64,000 nucleotides of DNA from assembly GCA_032433765.1 (NCBI GenBank), contig JAVIAB010000124.1:70977746-71041745 (forward strand), read 5' to 3'. Shown piece by piece: positions 1-10,135 of the stretch; positions within the stretch are counted from its first letter, which is position 1, and each line of letters starts with the position of its first letter. A program made the translations under genes and the position numbers. This DNA comes from Megaustenia siamemsis. Lineage: Eukaryota; Mollusca; Gastropoda; Stylommatophora; Ariophantidae. The notes beneath the pieces were generated by a model. It worked only from the letters and a program-made list of their open reading frames with translations. It did not search any database and was not told the origin of the DNA.

Positions 1-239
1 TATTTTTGTTCAATTATTTTGACTACCCAACTCCTCCATTGTTTACCTTTCCTTATTTTTTCTTTTCATTTTCCTTCAATGCAGTTTTTTTCTCATCATA
101 CTGTATGTGACTGTGCCTCCTAAATTTATGTATTATCAAAGTAGTAAAAGAAAGCAAATTTTTTCAATTACATTTTGAATTTTGAAACTGGAATTCTTAT
201 TAATGACATGGTTATAATCCTTGGTTGTCCAGTAGAACT

Positions 240-500
240 TCTATCTATCTATCTATTGTCCTTTCGAGCCGAAGACGGCACATAAGCAGAACCACATTTC
301 AAAACAGAAATCTTGCGTGCCAAAGTGGCACATATTGCAGAGATCACTACTCTAAAAATATGGCACTGTTTCCATAACAATACTTTTTACAATGACAGCT
401 TGTCAAGCCATCGATCAACCTCCTTAGTCACCTCGTACGACATGCCTGGAAGGTCACAGTGCCACTATTCTTTACTTCCCTTATAATGAGGCCCCAGTAA
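240..500 (-). repeat. SINE-like or LINE 3'-end repeat with (GATA)n tail
   Basis: Read on the minus strand, this piece ends in GCCGTCTTCGGCTCGAAAGG, then ACAATAGATAGATAGATAG. The last 35 bases resemble the terminal part of LINE D (51,400-51,439). It shares the stretch CCTCCTTAGTC-CCTC-TACGA (plus 419-440) with another piece near 61,440. No open frame is evident. It could be a SINE mobilised by a LINE with the same tail, or the 3' untranslated end of such a LINE. Confidence 0.5.
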
Positions 501-1304
501 CACACAGGAAGAACTTCTTGGGTGAGAAAAGTATTACTATTATGACATTATAAAACTAATTTTTTTAAAACACATACATTGCAAATATAAGTGCTACTCA
601 GATCAATGTTATTCACAGAATGTAAGGTTGTTTCAACAAATAACCTGAATGTCTTACTTCCGAAGAATTGGTAGTCTGATATATGATTAGATGTTGAATC
701 TGTGTTGGAAGCCTTATCAAGTTGACCCTTAAATGTTGAGCTATTCCTATAAATACAGTGCTGATAATTTTGTCCTAAAGAATCAAGAATTTATTTCAAT
801 TTATAACCCAGCAGTAAATTATCTTCAGATTACATTACAGTGAACACTAGTTTATAGTTCTAATGGATTTAACTTTGCAATCAAACACACATCCAACCTT
901 CTGAAGATCTCCATATAACCTTTTCAACATTCACTGTCATTGAGCAACTCTCACAATATATACAGATGATTCCTGACTTTAATACCTCACATGGTAGAGT
1001 GAAAGAAGTCATCATCTGCAAAACCTACTTTAACTCATTCAATGTTTGAGTAGTCAAAATTGTTCTTTGCTTGAAAAAATCTATAATTTCACAATTTCTA
1101 ATGCTCAGTTGACTTTTTGTACTGTTAATTTATTATTAGTCTTCCTTTTTAAATTGGTTTTCATGTTAGCCCAACACTTTCACTTGCATTGTTTCATTCA
1201 TTTGGATTTTCTTTATCTACCCTTTATTTTTAGTTAACTTTTGTACTGTTAATTATTTATACTGCCAGCACGTTATTTTCATTAATTCTAAAATAAACAT
1301 TTTC

Positions 1305-1425
1305 AACTCCAATGTTAAGTTCATCTTATTATATGGCTGTGAAACATGGAGAATAACTAAAATGAATCATGAAGATACAGGTTTTCATTAATGGATGTTT
1401 ACGCAGAATAAAGGGACGATAATGG
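1305..1425 (+). mobile_element. short LINE reverse-transcriptase C-terminal fragment
   Basis: Positions 1,322-1,357 encode FILLYGCETWRI, the LLYG.E.W motif just after the reverse transcriptase thumb in many RTE/CR1-type LINEs. The frame decays at once. The family cannot be assigned from so little. Confidence 0.5.
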
Positions 1426-1478
1426 CAGGACTAAATCACTAACATAGAATTATGGAAATGTACCAGTTTTGCGAAGAG

Positions 1479-2686
1479 TGCGAAACAAAATCAGTCCAGA
1501 ATTAGTGATGAACAGTGTGGTTTTGTTAGAGATAAAGGAACAAGCAATGCCATTTATATCATAAGATCTTTAGTAGAAAGAGCCATACAGGTGAAAACAG
1601 ATCTATACCTATTTTTCATAGATTACACCAAGGCATTTGACAAAGTAAAGCACCAAGAAATAATCAACATTTTAGAAAGCATAAATGTAGACAGCAAAGA
1701 TCTAAGAATAATAAAGAACATGTACTGGCAACAAACAGCAGCCATAAGAACTGGAAACCAATTGGGAATATTTCAACAAATAAAACAGGGTGTTAGACAA
1801 GGTTGTGTGCTGTCACCAGATTTGTTTATATTTATAGTGAGATTATTTTAGATCCATAAGGGCATGCCTAGAATAACAATTAGAGGTCATAATATAAATA
1901 ATCTAAGGTATGCTGATGATACAGTATTAATCACTGAGAGTGAAAATGAGTTACAAGAAATGTTGGACATTTTAGTGAAAGAAAGCAAAAATAAAGGACT
2001 CAGCCTTAATAGCAAAAAGACAGAGGTAATGGTAACAACAAAGAAAAAGACATCACCTCAGTGCAAAATAAAGACAAGTGGAACAATATTAAAACAGGTA
2101 ATGAATTTAATATTTGAGAACTTTGTTAACCTCAGATGGAAGATGTACAAAAGAGGTGAGATACAGAATGGCTCAGGCAAAAGCAGCTTTCCAAAAATGA
2201 GGAAATACTATGCAATCCATTTTTGACAATAGAAACAAGAAAAAGAGTTCTTAAATGTTACGCAGAGCCAGTCTTAACATATGGATGCGAGTCATGGACA
2301 ATAGGACAACAGACAAGAAAATCACTCGAGTCTGTAGAAATGTGGTTTTACAGAAGAATGTTGAGAATACCATGGACAGCTAAGAAGAGTAATGAAGAGG
2401 TTCTGAGAGAGGTCAAAGCAAAAAGAGAGCTAATTTCCAATATTAGGAAGAGACAATCATCATTTTTTGGCCATGTAATGAGAAGAGAAGAACTTGAATA
2501 TATTGTAACAACTGGAAAAATTGAGGGACGAGGAGATAAAGGGAAGCAAAGAGAAAAATAACAGACAGCTTAAGAGAATGGCTTGGCAGAAGGTCAACAA
2601 CAGAAATGATAAATAGCTGCCGAGATCAAAAGTTGTGGAGAGACATGATCACCTACGCCACTAGGCCTGGTACTTGATGATGATGA
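1479..2686 (+). mobile_element. LINE A copy, 5'-truncated (RTE-like)
   Basis: The copy holds reverse transcriptase motifs in order: [37 protein letters not shown] (catalytic YADD near 1,912), then the C-terminal domain YGCESWTIGQQTRKSLESVE and PWTAKKSNEEVL. The reading frame is broken after SPDLF (1,849), near 2,100 and near 2,200. The end reads RPGT followed directly by four TGA triplets (2,675-2,686), so the stop codon is the first tail unit. The endonuclease is missing. It lies in the intron beyond exon 11, on the strand opposite to the gene. Confidence 0.88.
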
Positions 2687-2840
2687 CCAGTCAAATACTA
2701 GTGATGAAGAGATACAGCAAAGACGATGGCGCTGGATAGGACACACACTGCGGGAGCCAGCTGAGAGTATTACACAACATACCTTTTTTTTAAATCCCCA
2801 GGAAGCAAAGAATTTGATGTGTTTACACAATTTTGACCAG

Positions 2841-2841
2841 C

Positions 2842-2870
<29 letters not shown>
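2841..2870. repeat. poly(C) run of 30
   Basis: An uninterrupted run of 30 C, a poly(G) on the minus strand. Such runs can form quadruplexes and are prone to length error. The open frame on the minus strand with a glycine run here is not a gene. Confidence 0.95.
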
Positions 2871-2872
<2 letters not shown>

Positions 2873-3059
2873 CACACCCACCCGCAAAGTGCTGACAGTT
2901 ATCCTCAAAGGCAAAACTAAAGTAGTCATTATTTCAGTCAGTAGTTATATAAAAAACAAGGCACCGTTGATTGCGTAGTATTTTGATGATGGTGTATAGA
3001 CAACAAAATCCCAACATTAAAGTATACAAATCCAACATTCAGGGAGCAATTGTTGATTT

Positions 3060-3120
3060 CTAAAATAATATTGTATTTTGAGGTGGTAATTTTTATGATG
3101 TTATCCTAATCTAGGGTTAA
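3060..3120 (-). repeat. possible end of the TTAA (piggyBac-like) element family
   Basis: Read on the minus strand it begins TTAACCCTAGATTAGGATAA and continues with a stretch resembling the left end of the copies at 17,723 and 39,755. Only about 60 bases can be compared and the partner end is not found, so this is tentative. Confidence 0.35.
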
Positions 3121-3435
3121 TTGTATATTATGGAAATAAATGGTATGTAGTCTGTGCATTGTGCTGAGGTTCTTGTAATCAGACAAGAGATTAGAGTGCT
3201 AATAAGAATGTCTGGGTATAATGTTGTAGTCCTCTAAACAAATAAGAACATAAAATGTTATTCATATTTCCAAACAAAATAAGAAGAAACAATAAAATTG
3301 GTGTCAACTATATATTTTAAATAACATTCCATTTGATGACAGTTAAAAGAAACATCATGAATGTATATTTCCTCATAAAAGAAACACATCAGGTTGACAT
3401 AATGTACAAGTAATGCAATAATAAATATATATTAC

Positions 3436-3597
3436 CTGAAGTTTAGCATTCTGTTCACATAAACTTGAGTAGTGTCCCTGAAGTGTTGCATGTTGGGACT
3501 GAACGTTGGAAAGCTGGGTCTCCAACTTATGGCACTGTTCACTTAAACTGAGATTGTTGCTGCGAAGGTTGTCAGTCTCTGCCAGAAGGGTGGCATT
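3436..3597 (-). CDS. CCDC88: CCDC88-family exon 11 of this window
   Basis: The exon is 162 nt, 54 codons, phase 0 to 0. The acceptor is TATTTGACAG and the donor GTAATATA. It encodes NATLLAETDNLRSNNLSLSE, then QCHKLETQLSNVQSQHATLQ, then GHYSSLCEQNAKLQ. After VELERQ of the previous exon this gives the family's VER-NATL junction, and it ends at the NAKLQ that precedes VENSTL in Girdin. It is the last exon visible; the coding sequence continues below position 1 of this window. Confidence 0.9.
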
Positions 3598-4190
3598 CTG
3601 TCAAATACCAACTTACCTTTAGCATAAAACAGTTATAAACACATTGTACTTCCATTCAACTGCTAAAACAGATTGACGGAGTAACAGTAAGTTCTATAAA
3701 ATATTATAATACCTCACTAAACCTGGACAAATGAAGAAAATAGAAAGAAAAAAGAATTATATTATAATACAGTCCCTAATGATAAAACTAAAAGGCCCCT
3801 TTTGGTAAGCAACTTATAATGTAGAAGAAACATTTCAAACAAAACAAGAGATACTTTTGTGTGTTTGCCTAGCGGTGGGGAGTAATAACAATGAAAGAAT
3901 AATATTACAATGAAGACTTGTGGACATCACAAAAGCACTTGCAGTCACATGAATAGTAGAGATGTCAAAATGTCAAATTTCTACAGCAGAGTTGGTAAAG
4001 GTGTGAAAGAAACAAATATTTTCAGTTTCTTGTAATAGTGTTTTTTTCCCCTCAAATGTTTACAAAGTTCATATTTCATATTTTGTGCTACAATTAAAAA
4101 AATGTAATCTGTCAATTCACTAAACTGCAAGGAAATAGCAAGAAGCTTTTAATTGCTAAAATACTTATACAGAAAAATTAACAGTAAGGA
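3598..4190. other. intron stretch without recognised content
   Basis: AT-rich unique-looking sequence between exon 11 and a LINE C fragment. I see no open frame with a recognisable domain and no tandem repeat. Confidence 0.5.
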
Positions 4191-4192
4191 TT

Positions 4193-4648
4193 CTATCTAT
4201 CTTTCGTTCGCTCGAAGTATTGTCTATATCAGCAATGTCGTTTCCTGTATGAATTTTACTGTCTTTTGTAATTCTTGCAGTGGCCCATATAGTTTTGTCT
4301 GTAGTGTTGTATCTATGGGCCAATGGATTTTCCTCAGTCTACTATATTCAGTGCAGTCTTGAAGTATGTGTTCAGCAGTCTGGGGTGCCTGTCCACATGT
4401 ACAAGTAGTTGATGTGCCGATCTTGAATTTTGTATACATGTGACTATGGAGTCTATTGTGTCCTGTTCTTAGGCGTATAATGATAACTTGTTCATATCTA
4501 TTCATATTATGAAAGGCATCCTGATTTGGGGCTTGTGGTCCTCTGATTGATTTGATTATCTGTTTCTTATGATGGTATGTAACTGGTGTATCTAGTTGTG
4601 TGCCTGTTGAACCTTCCTTTGCCACTGATCTGCTTTCTCATTTCCTGG
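4193..4648 (-). mobile_element. LINE C 3'-end fragment (RNase H C-terminal part, GATA tail)
   Basis: The minus-strand frame AKEGSTGTQLDTPVTYHHKK through FIQETTLLI is nearly identical to the C-terminus of the LINE C copy at 59,677-60,441, including the zinc-knuckle-like CTCGQAPQTAEHILQDC. The 3' end is TTCGAGCGAACGAAAGATAG and a short GATA tail at 4,193. The 5' neighbour on the same strand is the 4,649-5,012 repeat, and a LINE C piece in the opposite orientation follows at 5,037. Confidence 0.9.
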
Positions 4649-5012
4649 GAACAATTGAAGGCTATGCATGAAAAGTGTTCCTTGTTGCAGTTTCCTCATA
4701 TTCCAAGTTCGCTTGTTGCAGGAGCTACTGAGTTAAGTGCTCTGTGCATACCGTGAGCTGTGTGTCTCATCCATTTTGATCATGTTTCGATATTCCAATT
4801 GTTTACGATGAATAATGATATTGTATGACAGGGAACAGTTGGCTGTGTTCACTTTCTGCACGGTTTCGCCTATGTCTTTTGGCGTGTGCTGAGACTGTTA
4901 CGATGGGGACTACAGTTACCTTTCTTTGTTTTGGAGATGAGATTCAGATGATTACACTGGCAGTTGAGCAATTATGGATTTTAATTCATTTGCAGTGATA
5001 CCGGGGCCTTCC
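4649..5012 (-). repeat. repeat R copy 1 (also at 15,455 and 20,820)
   Basis: On the minus strand this begins GGAAGGCCCCGGTATCACTG and includes AATTGGAATATCGAAACATG and GGAATATGAGGAAACTGCAA. The same order of blocks occurs at 15,470-15,850 and 20,820-21,160 on the plus strand. In the third copy R lies inside the TTAA element 19,700-22,146. Here it is wedged between two LINE C pieces. I do not recognise a protein in it. Confidence 0.75.
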
Positions 5013-5036
5013 ATAAACAAACAAACAAGTCAAAAC

Positions 5037-6371
5037 TTCCTTGTCCCACAGCAAGCAGGCTTTAGACAGTGTTACTCTACCGAAGATCAGGCAACCTATC
5101 TTTCCCAGGAAATTGAGGATGCATTTCAAGAAAAGAAACTGGTACTAGCAGCATGGATAGACCTAAAGAAAGCATTTGATAAGGTATGGAAGGAAGGGCT
5201 TTTGAAGAAACTGATAAATAATGGAGTAAATGGCAGGATGTACAAATGGGTCAAAGCATACCTGCATAACAGAAGAGCCAGAGTGCAACTGGATGGTCTT
5301 AAGAGTAAAAAGGTCTTATTGCGCCAGGGCGTTCCACAGGAGGGGTACTATCTCCAACACTTTTTCTGATCTACATCAATGACCTAGTTACTGAACTACC
5401 ACATGGCATCAAAGTGGCAATGTATGCAGATGACTTGGTAATGTGGTGCACAGAGGAGTATGCAACAGTGGCCTCCAAATTGCTACAAAGAGCTATGAAT
5501 GCACTGAATTCATGGACAATAGATGGTGTATCAGCATCATACAGACAATGCAGTACTACACTTTTCACATTCTCCCCAAAACAAAAAGCAGGAGCCATCT
5601 ACATAAACAATGAGCCTGTGAAAGAAGACATACAAGCTACATCTCTCGGAGTTACATTTGATAATAAACTATCTTGGAAACAGCAGATAAATAAGGCAAC
5701 CCAAAAAACAAGGAGGAAATTGGCTATTCTAAGAAAGTTGTGTGGAACCACATGGGTGCGAGTGGGAAAATACTCAGTAAAGTTTACCAACAGAGTATAC
5801 GCCCACATTTAGAATATGGATCATCCGCATGGTGCTCAGCATCAAACACCATATTGCAAGAACTGGATAAAGTACAAACCAGGCACTTAGGGTCATCACA
5901 GGAGCAATGAAATCAACACCAATATTGGAGACGGAGAAATTGTGGAGGATACCAGCACTGAGAGAACGGAGAGACACAAAGGTGCTGATACAGGCAGAAA
6001 AATTTGTATGCATGTCGAGACATCCAATGAAGGACCAATTCCAAAATCTTGCATTGGACGACTTAAGAGATGCAGTTTTATCCACCAAGCCAAGCGTATT
6101 AGTAGACAAACACCAGACATGCCAAGAGTTGTTAACCCCCTACTGCCCATACCTGAACAGACTCCCTGGACAGATGAATCAGGATTATCAGTTCAAATAC
6201 AGACAGAAGTGAAAGGGATAGTTGACAAAGAGGAACAGAATAGTCTACAGCGAAAAACAATAACTCTCAATTTCCTGGATGAAAATACCCACAGGACCTA
6301 TGGATCCGTGTGTACACAGATGGATCAGCACAGAATGCAGTAAAGAATGGGGAGCAGGTGCATATATAGAA
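5037..6371 (+). mobile_element. LINE C fragment (reverse transcriptase to start of RNase H)
   Basis: It has QQAGFRQCYSTEDQATYLSQ, WIDLKKAFDKVWKEGLLKKL, LRQGVPQ, then in another frame MYADDLVMWCTEEYATV and the thumb. It ends just inside the RNase H at VYTDGSAQ-like sequence near 6,320. Frameshifts occur at 5,340 (one G lost in the PQGG motif) and near 5,525 and 5,755. The orientation is opposite to the LINE C 3' fragment at 4,193-4,648, as in an inverted (twin-primed) insertion. The segment of LINE C between RNase H start and AKEGST is missing. Confidence 0.9.
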
Positions 6372-6534
6372 CAGTAAGATTAATATGCTAAATTATTGAT
6401 AATTTTAATGTGGGTTTAGTCCCATTCTAACACCCTTTAGTTGAACAAGTCCAAAAGTAATTTGTACCTGACTTATCGAGCTTGGAACAGTAATAACAGT
6501 GAGATGAGCACTGGCTCCTCATTTCCAAATGTGG

Positions 6535-7385
6535 TTTAATCATCATCATTATCATCAACTTGTGCCATCTATGCATTGAAGGTTAGTTACTATGAAGATG
6601 CTATCATAAGTTCTCTTGCCCATCTCTTGGTGATGCCTTTTTTTTTATCAATAGGCAGGGTATTTACCTTGTATTTTCTCTCCCAAGATAACTTTCAGCA
6701 GATTAATATGCCTCTTTGTCCAAAAAAATGTTCTTTGTTTTGTAGAAATTGTATTAAATAATTCTTTATTCGTGTCAGTTATTTTAAAACTTCACTATTT
6801 GTTTTTTCCCCCCTCTGTCCACCAAATTTTTCTATATATCTTCATTTCAAGGGCTCCAATTTCATCTTCTCTTTCCTTATTTAGTTTCCATGTTTCTGTA
6901 CTAAACATACATGTTGAGTAGATTTAACACTCTATTGTTATCAATGTTATCTGCTTTGAAGTTTGTGTATATTTCATACAATTAAAAACACTTTTTGCCA
7001 TTCTTATTCCTAGGTTGTTCTGTTCATGTTTATTTATGTCTTAATTTTTCCTTCACTTGTTGTGGCATGTCCAAGATAGCTATATTTTTTAACTCTTAAG
7101 TTCTCTCTGTCTATCGTAATGTTGAGTTGTAGATTCTGTGAGCTATTTCTGTTAATTATCATAGTTTTAGTCTTTTTAATATTTATATACAAACCTGAAT
7201 CAGTGTTTTTCTTGTTAATTTCTTCAACTAGTTGTTCTTCTGGGCCTTTCCTCAGTAGTGTGGCATCATTGGAATATATTATGTTGTTAATTATATTTCC
7301 AGCATTATTTCCACAATGTCTTTAAAGACCTTTTCAATGTATAAAATGAAGAAATGTGCAGACACAATTGAGCCCTGTCTGGCTT
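6535..7385 (-). mobile_element. old LINE B-like fragment
   Basis: On the minus strand the order of LINE B landmarks is preserved but every frame is broken: INIKKTKTMII, YSYLGHATTSEGK, and a C-terminal GTS followed by TGA triplets at 6,540-6,555. Identity to the good LINE B copies (12.95-15.43 kb and 48.5-52.3 kb) is clearly lower, so it is an older insertion or a divergent subfamily. Confidence 0.75.
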
Positions 7386-7799
7386 CTCTTTAAATCATTA
7401 GGTGCAGATGTGGCCTAGTAGACTAGTGAAGCTTTTCATACATCATCCTCTCCCTATGACATCACTGAAAGTTACAGGTCATCAAATGGAGACAACCAAT
7501 ACTTGTATGAAGTTTCATCCTCAAACATGTTTCAACATTTTAGTTTCTTAACACCCTAAATGAGTAGTTCCAACTGGATTATAATTCCCAGGTGTTTTTG
7601 TTGTGTGGCATTTCTAAGCCTGGAAGTTTATAGCTCAATCAAAATCTCATATACAAATGACCAACAAGGAAATAACTCTAGAGACAAAACGGATACTTTA
7701 CAATACAATCTTCATCCCAACATTGTGCTACCAATGCCAGTCCTGGACCTTAGCTGCAAGAACAATGAGAAAAATAATCACCACCAAAAAAAAATGTGT
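7386..7799. other. intron stretch without recognised content
   Basis: I see no domain and no tandem structure. It lies between a LINE B fragment and a LINE E fragment. Confidence 0.4.
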
Positions 7800-8130
7800 T
7801 AGATGAATGATAGGAAACAGCCTGAGAGATAAAATCAGAACTAAGAAAAAAACTAGGAATAACCCCCGCCATATACTATATAAAGAAACCACAGATAAAA
7901 TTGTTTAGCCACATGATAAGGCAGAAAGATAAAACACAACACAATGAAACTTCAATAAACATTGCGACACACCAGACCCAAGAGCTGACCATGAAAAAAG
8001 TAGATTAACGAAATATTAGAAACACTAGAAAACATAACAGCAGCAGAGGCAAACAGAAGAGAAAAGGACTGCAAATTATATCCCGCCCTGGTGCTGAAAG
8101 ACAAATGAGAAAGAAAAAAAGAATATGCAA
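7800..8130 (+). mobile_element. LINE E 3'-terminal fragment
   Basis: The stretch GAAACAGCCTGAGAGATAAA and the later block AGAAAAGGACTGCAAATTAT recur at 60,958-61,000, 16,430-16,745 and, inverted, at 19,741-19,800. The coding potential (RPRKRW-like, then a C-terminal arm) is decayed. It is the end of the same family that carries the FADDQTLI reverse transcriptase at 19,893-20,186. Confidence 0.7.
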
Positions 8131-8402
8131 ATGACTCATTAAAAAATTTTCCCATGTAAAATCAATATGAGCCTCATTTCCAGTTGGCCGAGACATTTTA
8201 AAAAGTTGTGTAAATTGTTCTATTCAAGGAGGAGGATAAGATCAGATAAGTACTTTTCAAATATGACCATCTAAACATGTATGGTTAGACTGTAAAAGAT
8301 TGCATGTGAGACCTATGATCTCACACGTTGAGGAAAACATCGTCAGTCTACCCCAACATGTGTTTTTAAGTTAAGCCGTTAACTTACGAATGTCTCAGAG
8401 GG

Positions 8403-9640
8403 TCAGTAAAGGATAAACGTTATATGCTCAGAGAAATCAGAGAAAATAGAGATAGACGATAAATATAAAGTAGCAACCATCAATATGTGCGGAATAAAAA
8501 ATAAAGAAGTTGAACTTATAGAAGAAAAGACAAAAAGGAAAATTAAAATACTAGGATTAGCGGACACTAGAGTAAAAGGACACCAGATAAAGAAAACACA
8601 CATGAACAACATGACAATATTCTCAGGAGTCAACAACACAGAAAGAGCAACACACAGAGTAGGCTTTATCATCGACCAGAGCAGGCAAAGAACATTCTAG
8701 AAATAAAATACTACTCAGAAAGAATTATCACAACCAGACTACTAGAAGACGACCGAAAAACAACTTATGTACTGATTTATGCACTTTTTAAGAACAATTA
8801 AAAAGACAGTGAAGAATTCTCTATGAGACACTAAATGAAATTGCCAAAAAGAGTGATGAAAGCGACGACATGTTAATGATGGGAGATTTTAATGGAAGGC
8901 TTGGGAAATGCTACAGAGAGAATAGAGATATCTTTGGCGATAAAACAGCTGAAATAAACAAAAATGGAAGTAGACTGCTGGAATTATGTAATCAAAATGA
9001 TTTATTTATCACCAACACATTCTTCAAACACAGAGTTCCAATTATACACCTAGTACAAATGGAATGACACAACATGCAGAAGCCAGATAGATTTTATACT
9101 AACAAGAAAACAGAGCAAGAAAAGAGTAACTGACAGCAGAGCAATCCCTAATATCACAGACAACACGGACCAGAAAATGGTTATGATTTCACTTAGACAG
9201 CCAAAAATAAAGAGAATATACGAAAACAAACAAAAGAAGCAAAAAAACAGACAATAAAAATAAAACAATTAGAAAATTGAGAACCAAGGAAAACCCTAGA
9301 TGAAAAACTATCAGAGTAATTCAAGAAACTCCCTAACAAAGTAAGCACAGTAGAAGAAGAGTGGAAACAGTTTAAAAAAACAGTAGTCAACATCTCAAAA
9401 ACAGTATGTGGAACGAAACTAAGGACAAAAGAAGGGAAAAATAGAACCCTGTGGTGGACCAAAGTAATCAGAGAAACAGTTAAAGAAAAGAGAAACTGTT
9501 TAAGAATTGGAGGGAGAATAAGAATAAAGAAGAGTATGAAAAATATGACTTATTTTGGAAAAAAATTAAAATTTTATCATTGAACAAAGAAGCTAAACAA
9601 GACGGCAAATGCGGAAGGAAGAAGAAGGAGTAGAATCAAT
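8403..9640 (+). mobile_element. LINE endonuclease-domain fragment, family not assigned
   Basis: The plus frame gives VATINMCGIKNKEVELIEEK, ILGLADTRVKGHQ, then MLMMGDFNGRLGKCYREN and NKNGSRLLELCNQNDLFITN, the GDFN and N-G-LLELC-N-L-I-NT signature of LINE apurinic endonucleases. Several stops interrupt it and no reverse transcriptase follows. It may be the 5' half of LINE E, whose 3' half lies next to it, but that link is an inference. Confidence 0.75.
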
Positions 9641-9697
9641 ATGTTACTCTGTAAGTTGTCATGAAGACAGACTGACAAGCATAAACATTTAACTCAC

Positions 9698-9776
9698 CTG
9701 ACGTTCAAGCTCTACTAAATGATCTTTTAGCTGCAGAATTTCTTTAGTAGTATTTGCTGATGTTGATTTCACAAAA
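9698..9776 (-). CDS. CCDC88: CCDC88-family exon 10 of this window
   Basis: This is a very short exon of 79 nt with acceptor TTTGCATATCAG and donor GTGAGT. With the two bases carried over it reads SFVKSTSANTTKEILQLKDH and then LVELERQ. Daple has STSGNTTKEALELKDRLIEL and Girdin has an equivalent block ending in a VERNNATL-type motif. Phase is +1 in and 0 out. It is too short to be found by ORF length; homology and both splice sites identify it. Confidence 0.9.
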
Positions 9777-9907
9777 CTGATATGCAAAATAAAAATCAAT
9801 GTATGAAAGAATGTTCATTACTACAAAAATACTGTCTAGAAAATAAAGTGAACTAGCTTCAATTTATTCCTACTTTTTCCATCTGACTATATATATATAT
9901 TTTTATA

Positions 9908-10135
9908 GAATTAATACTGGGAGCAAACAGCAATAATGAAATATAACACCCATTGATATAAAAAGAGGAGTAAAGACAGGGATGCATCCTATCACAAAGC
10001 TTTTTCAGTCTATACACTGAGCAAAATTTTAAAAACACCACAGAGATGCCAGGCCTAAACATTAATGGAAAGATAATCAATAACCTAAGATATGCTCATG
10101 ATACTGTATTATTAGTACAAAATCCTAAAGACCTA
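9908..10135 (+). mobile_element. LINE B copy, left part (split by LINE A)
   Basis: Encodes PIDIKRGV, then MPGLNINGKIINNLRYAHDT (YADD changed to YAHD) and is cut at NPKDL. The same element resumes at 12,565. The duplicated target TAAAGACCTA is at 10,126-10,135 and 12,565-12,574. Confidence 0.85.

Noticed and set aside
2594..2929. Minus-strand open frame with a glycine run
   Set aside because: It is the antisense of a LINE A tail joined to a poly(C) run.
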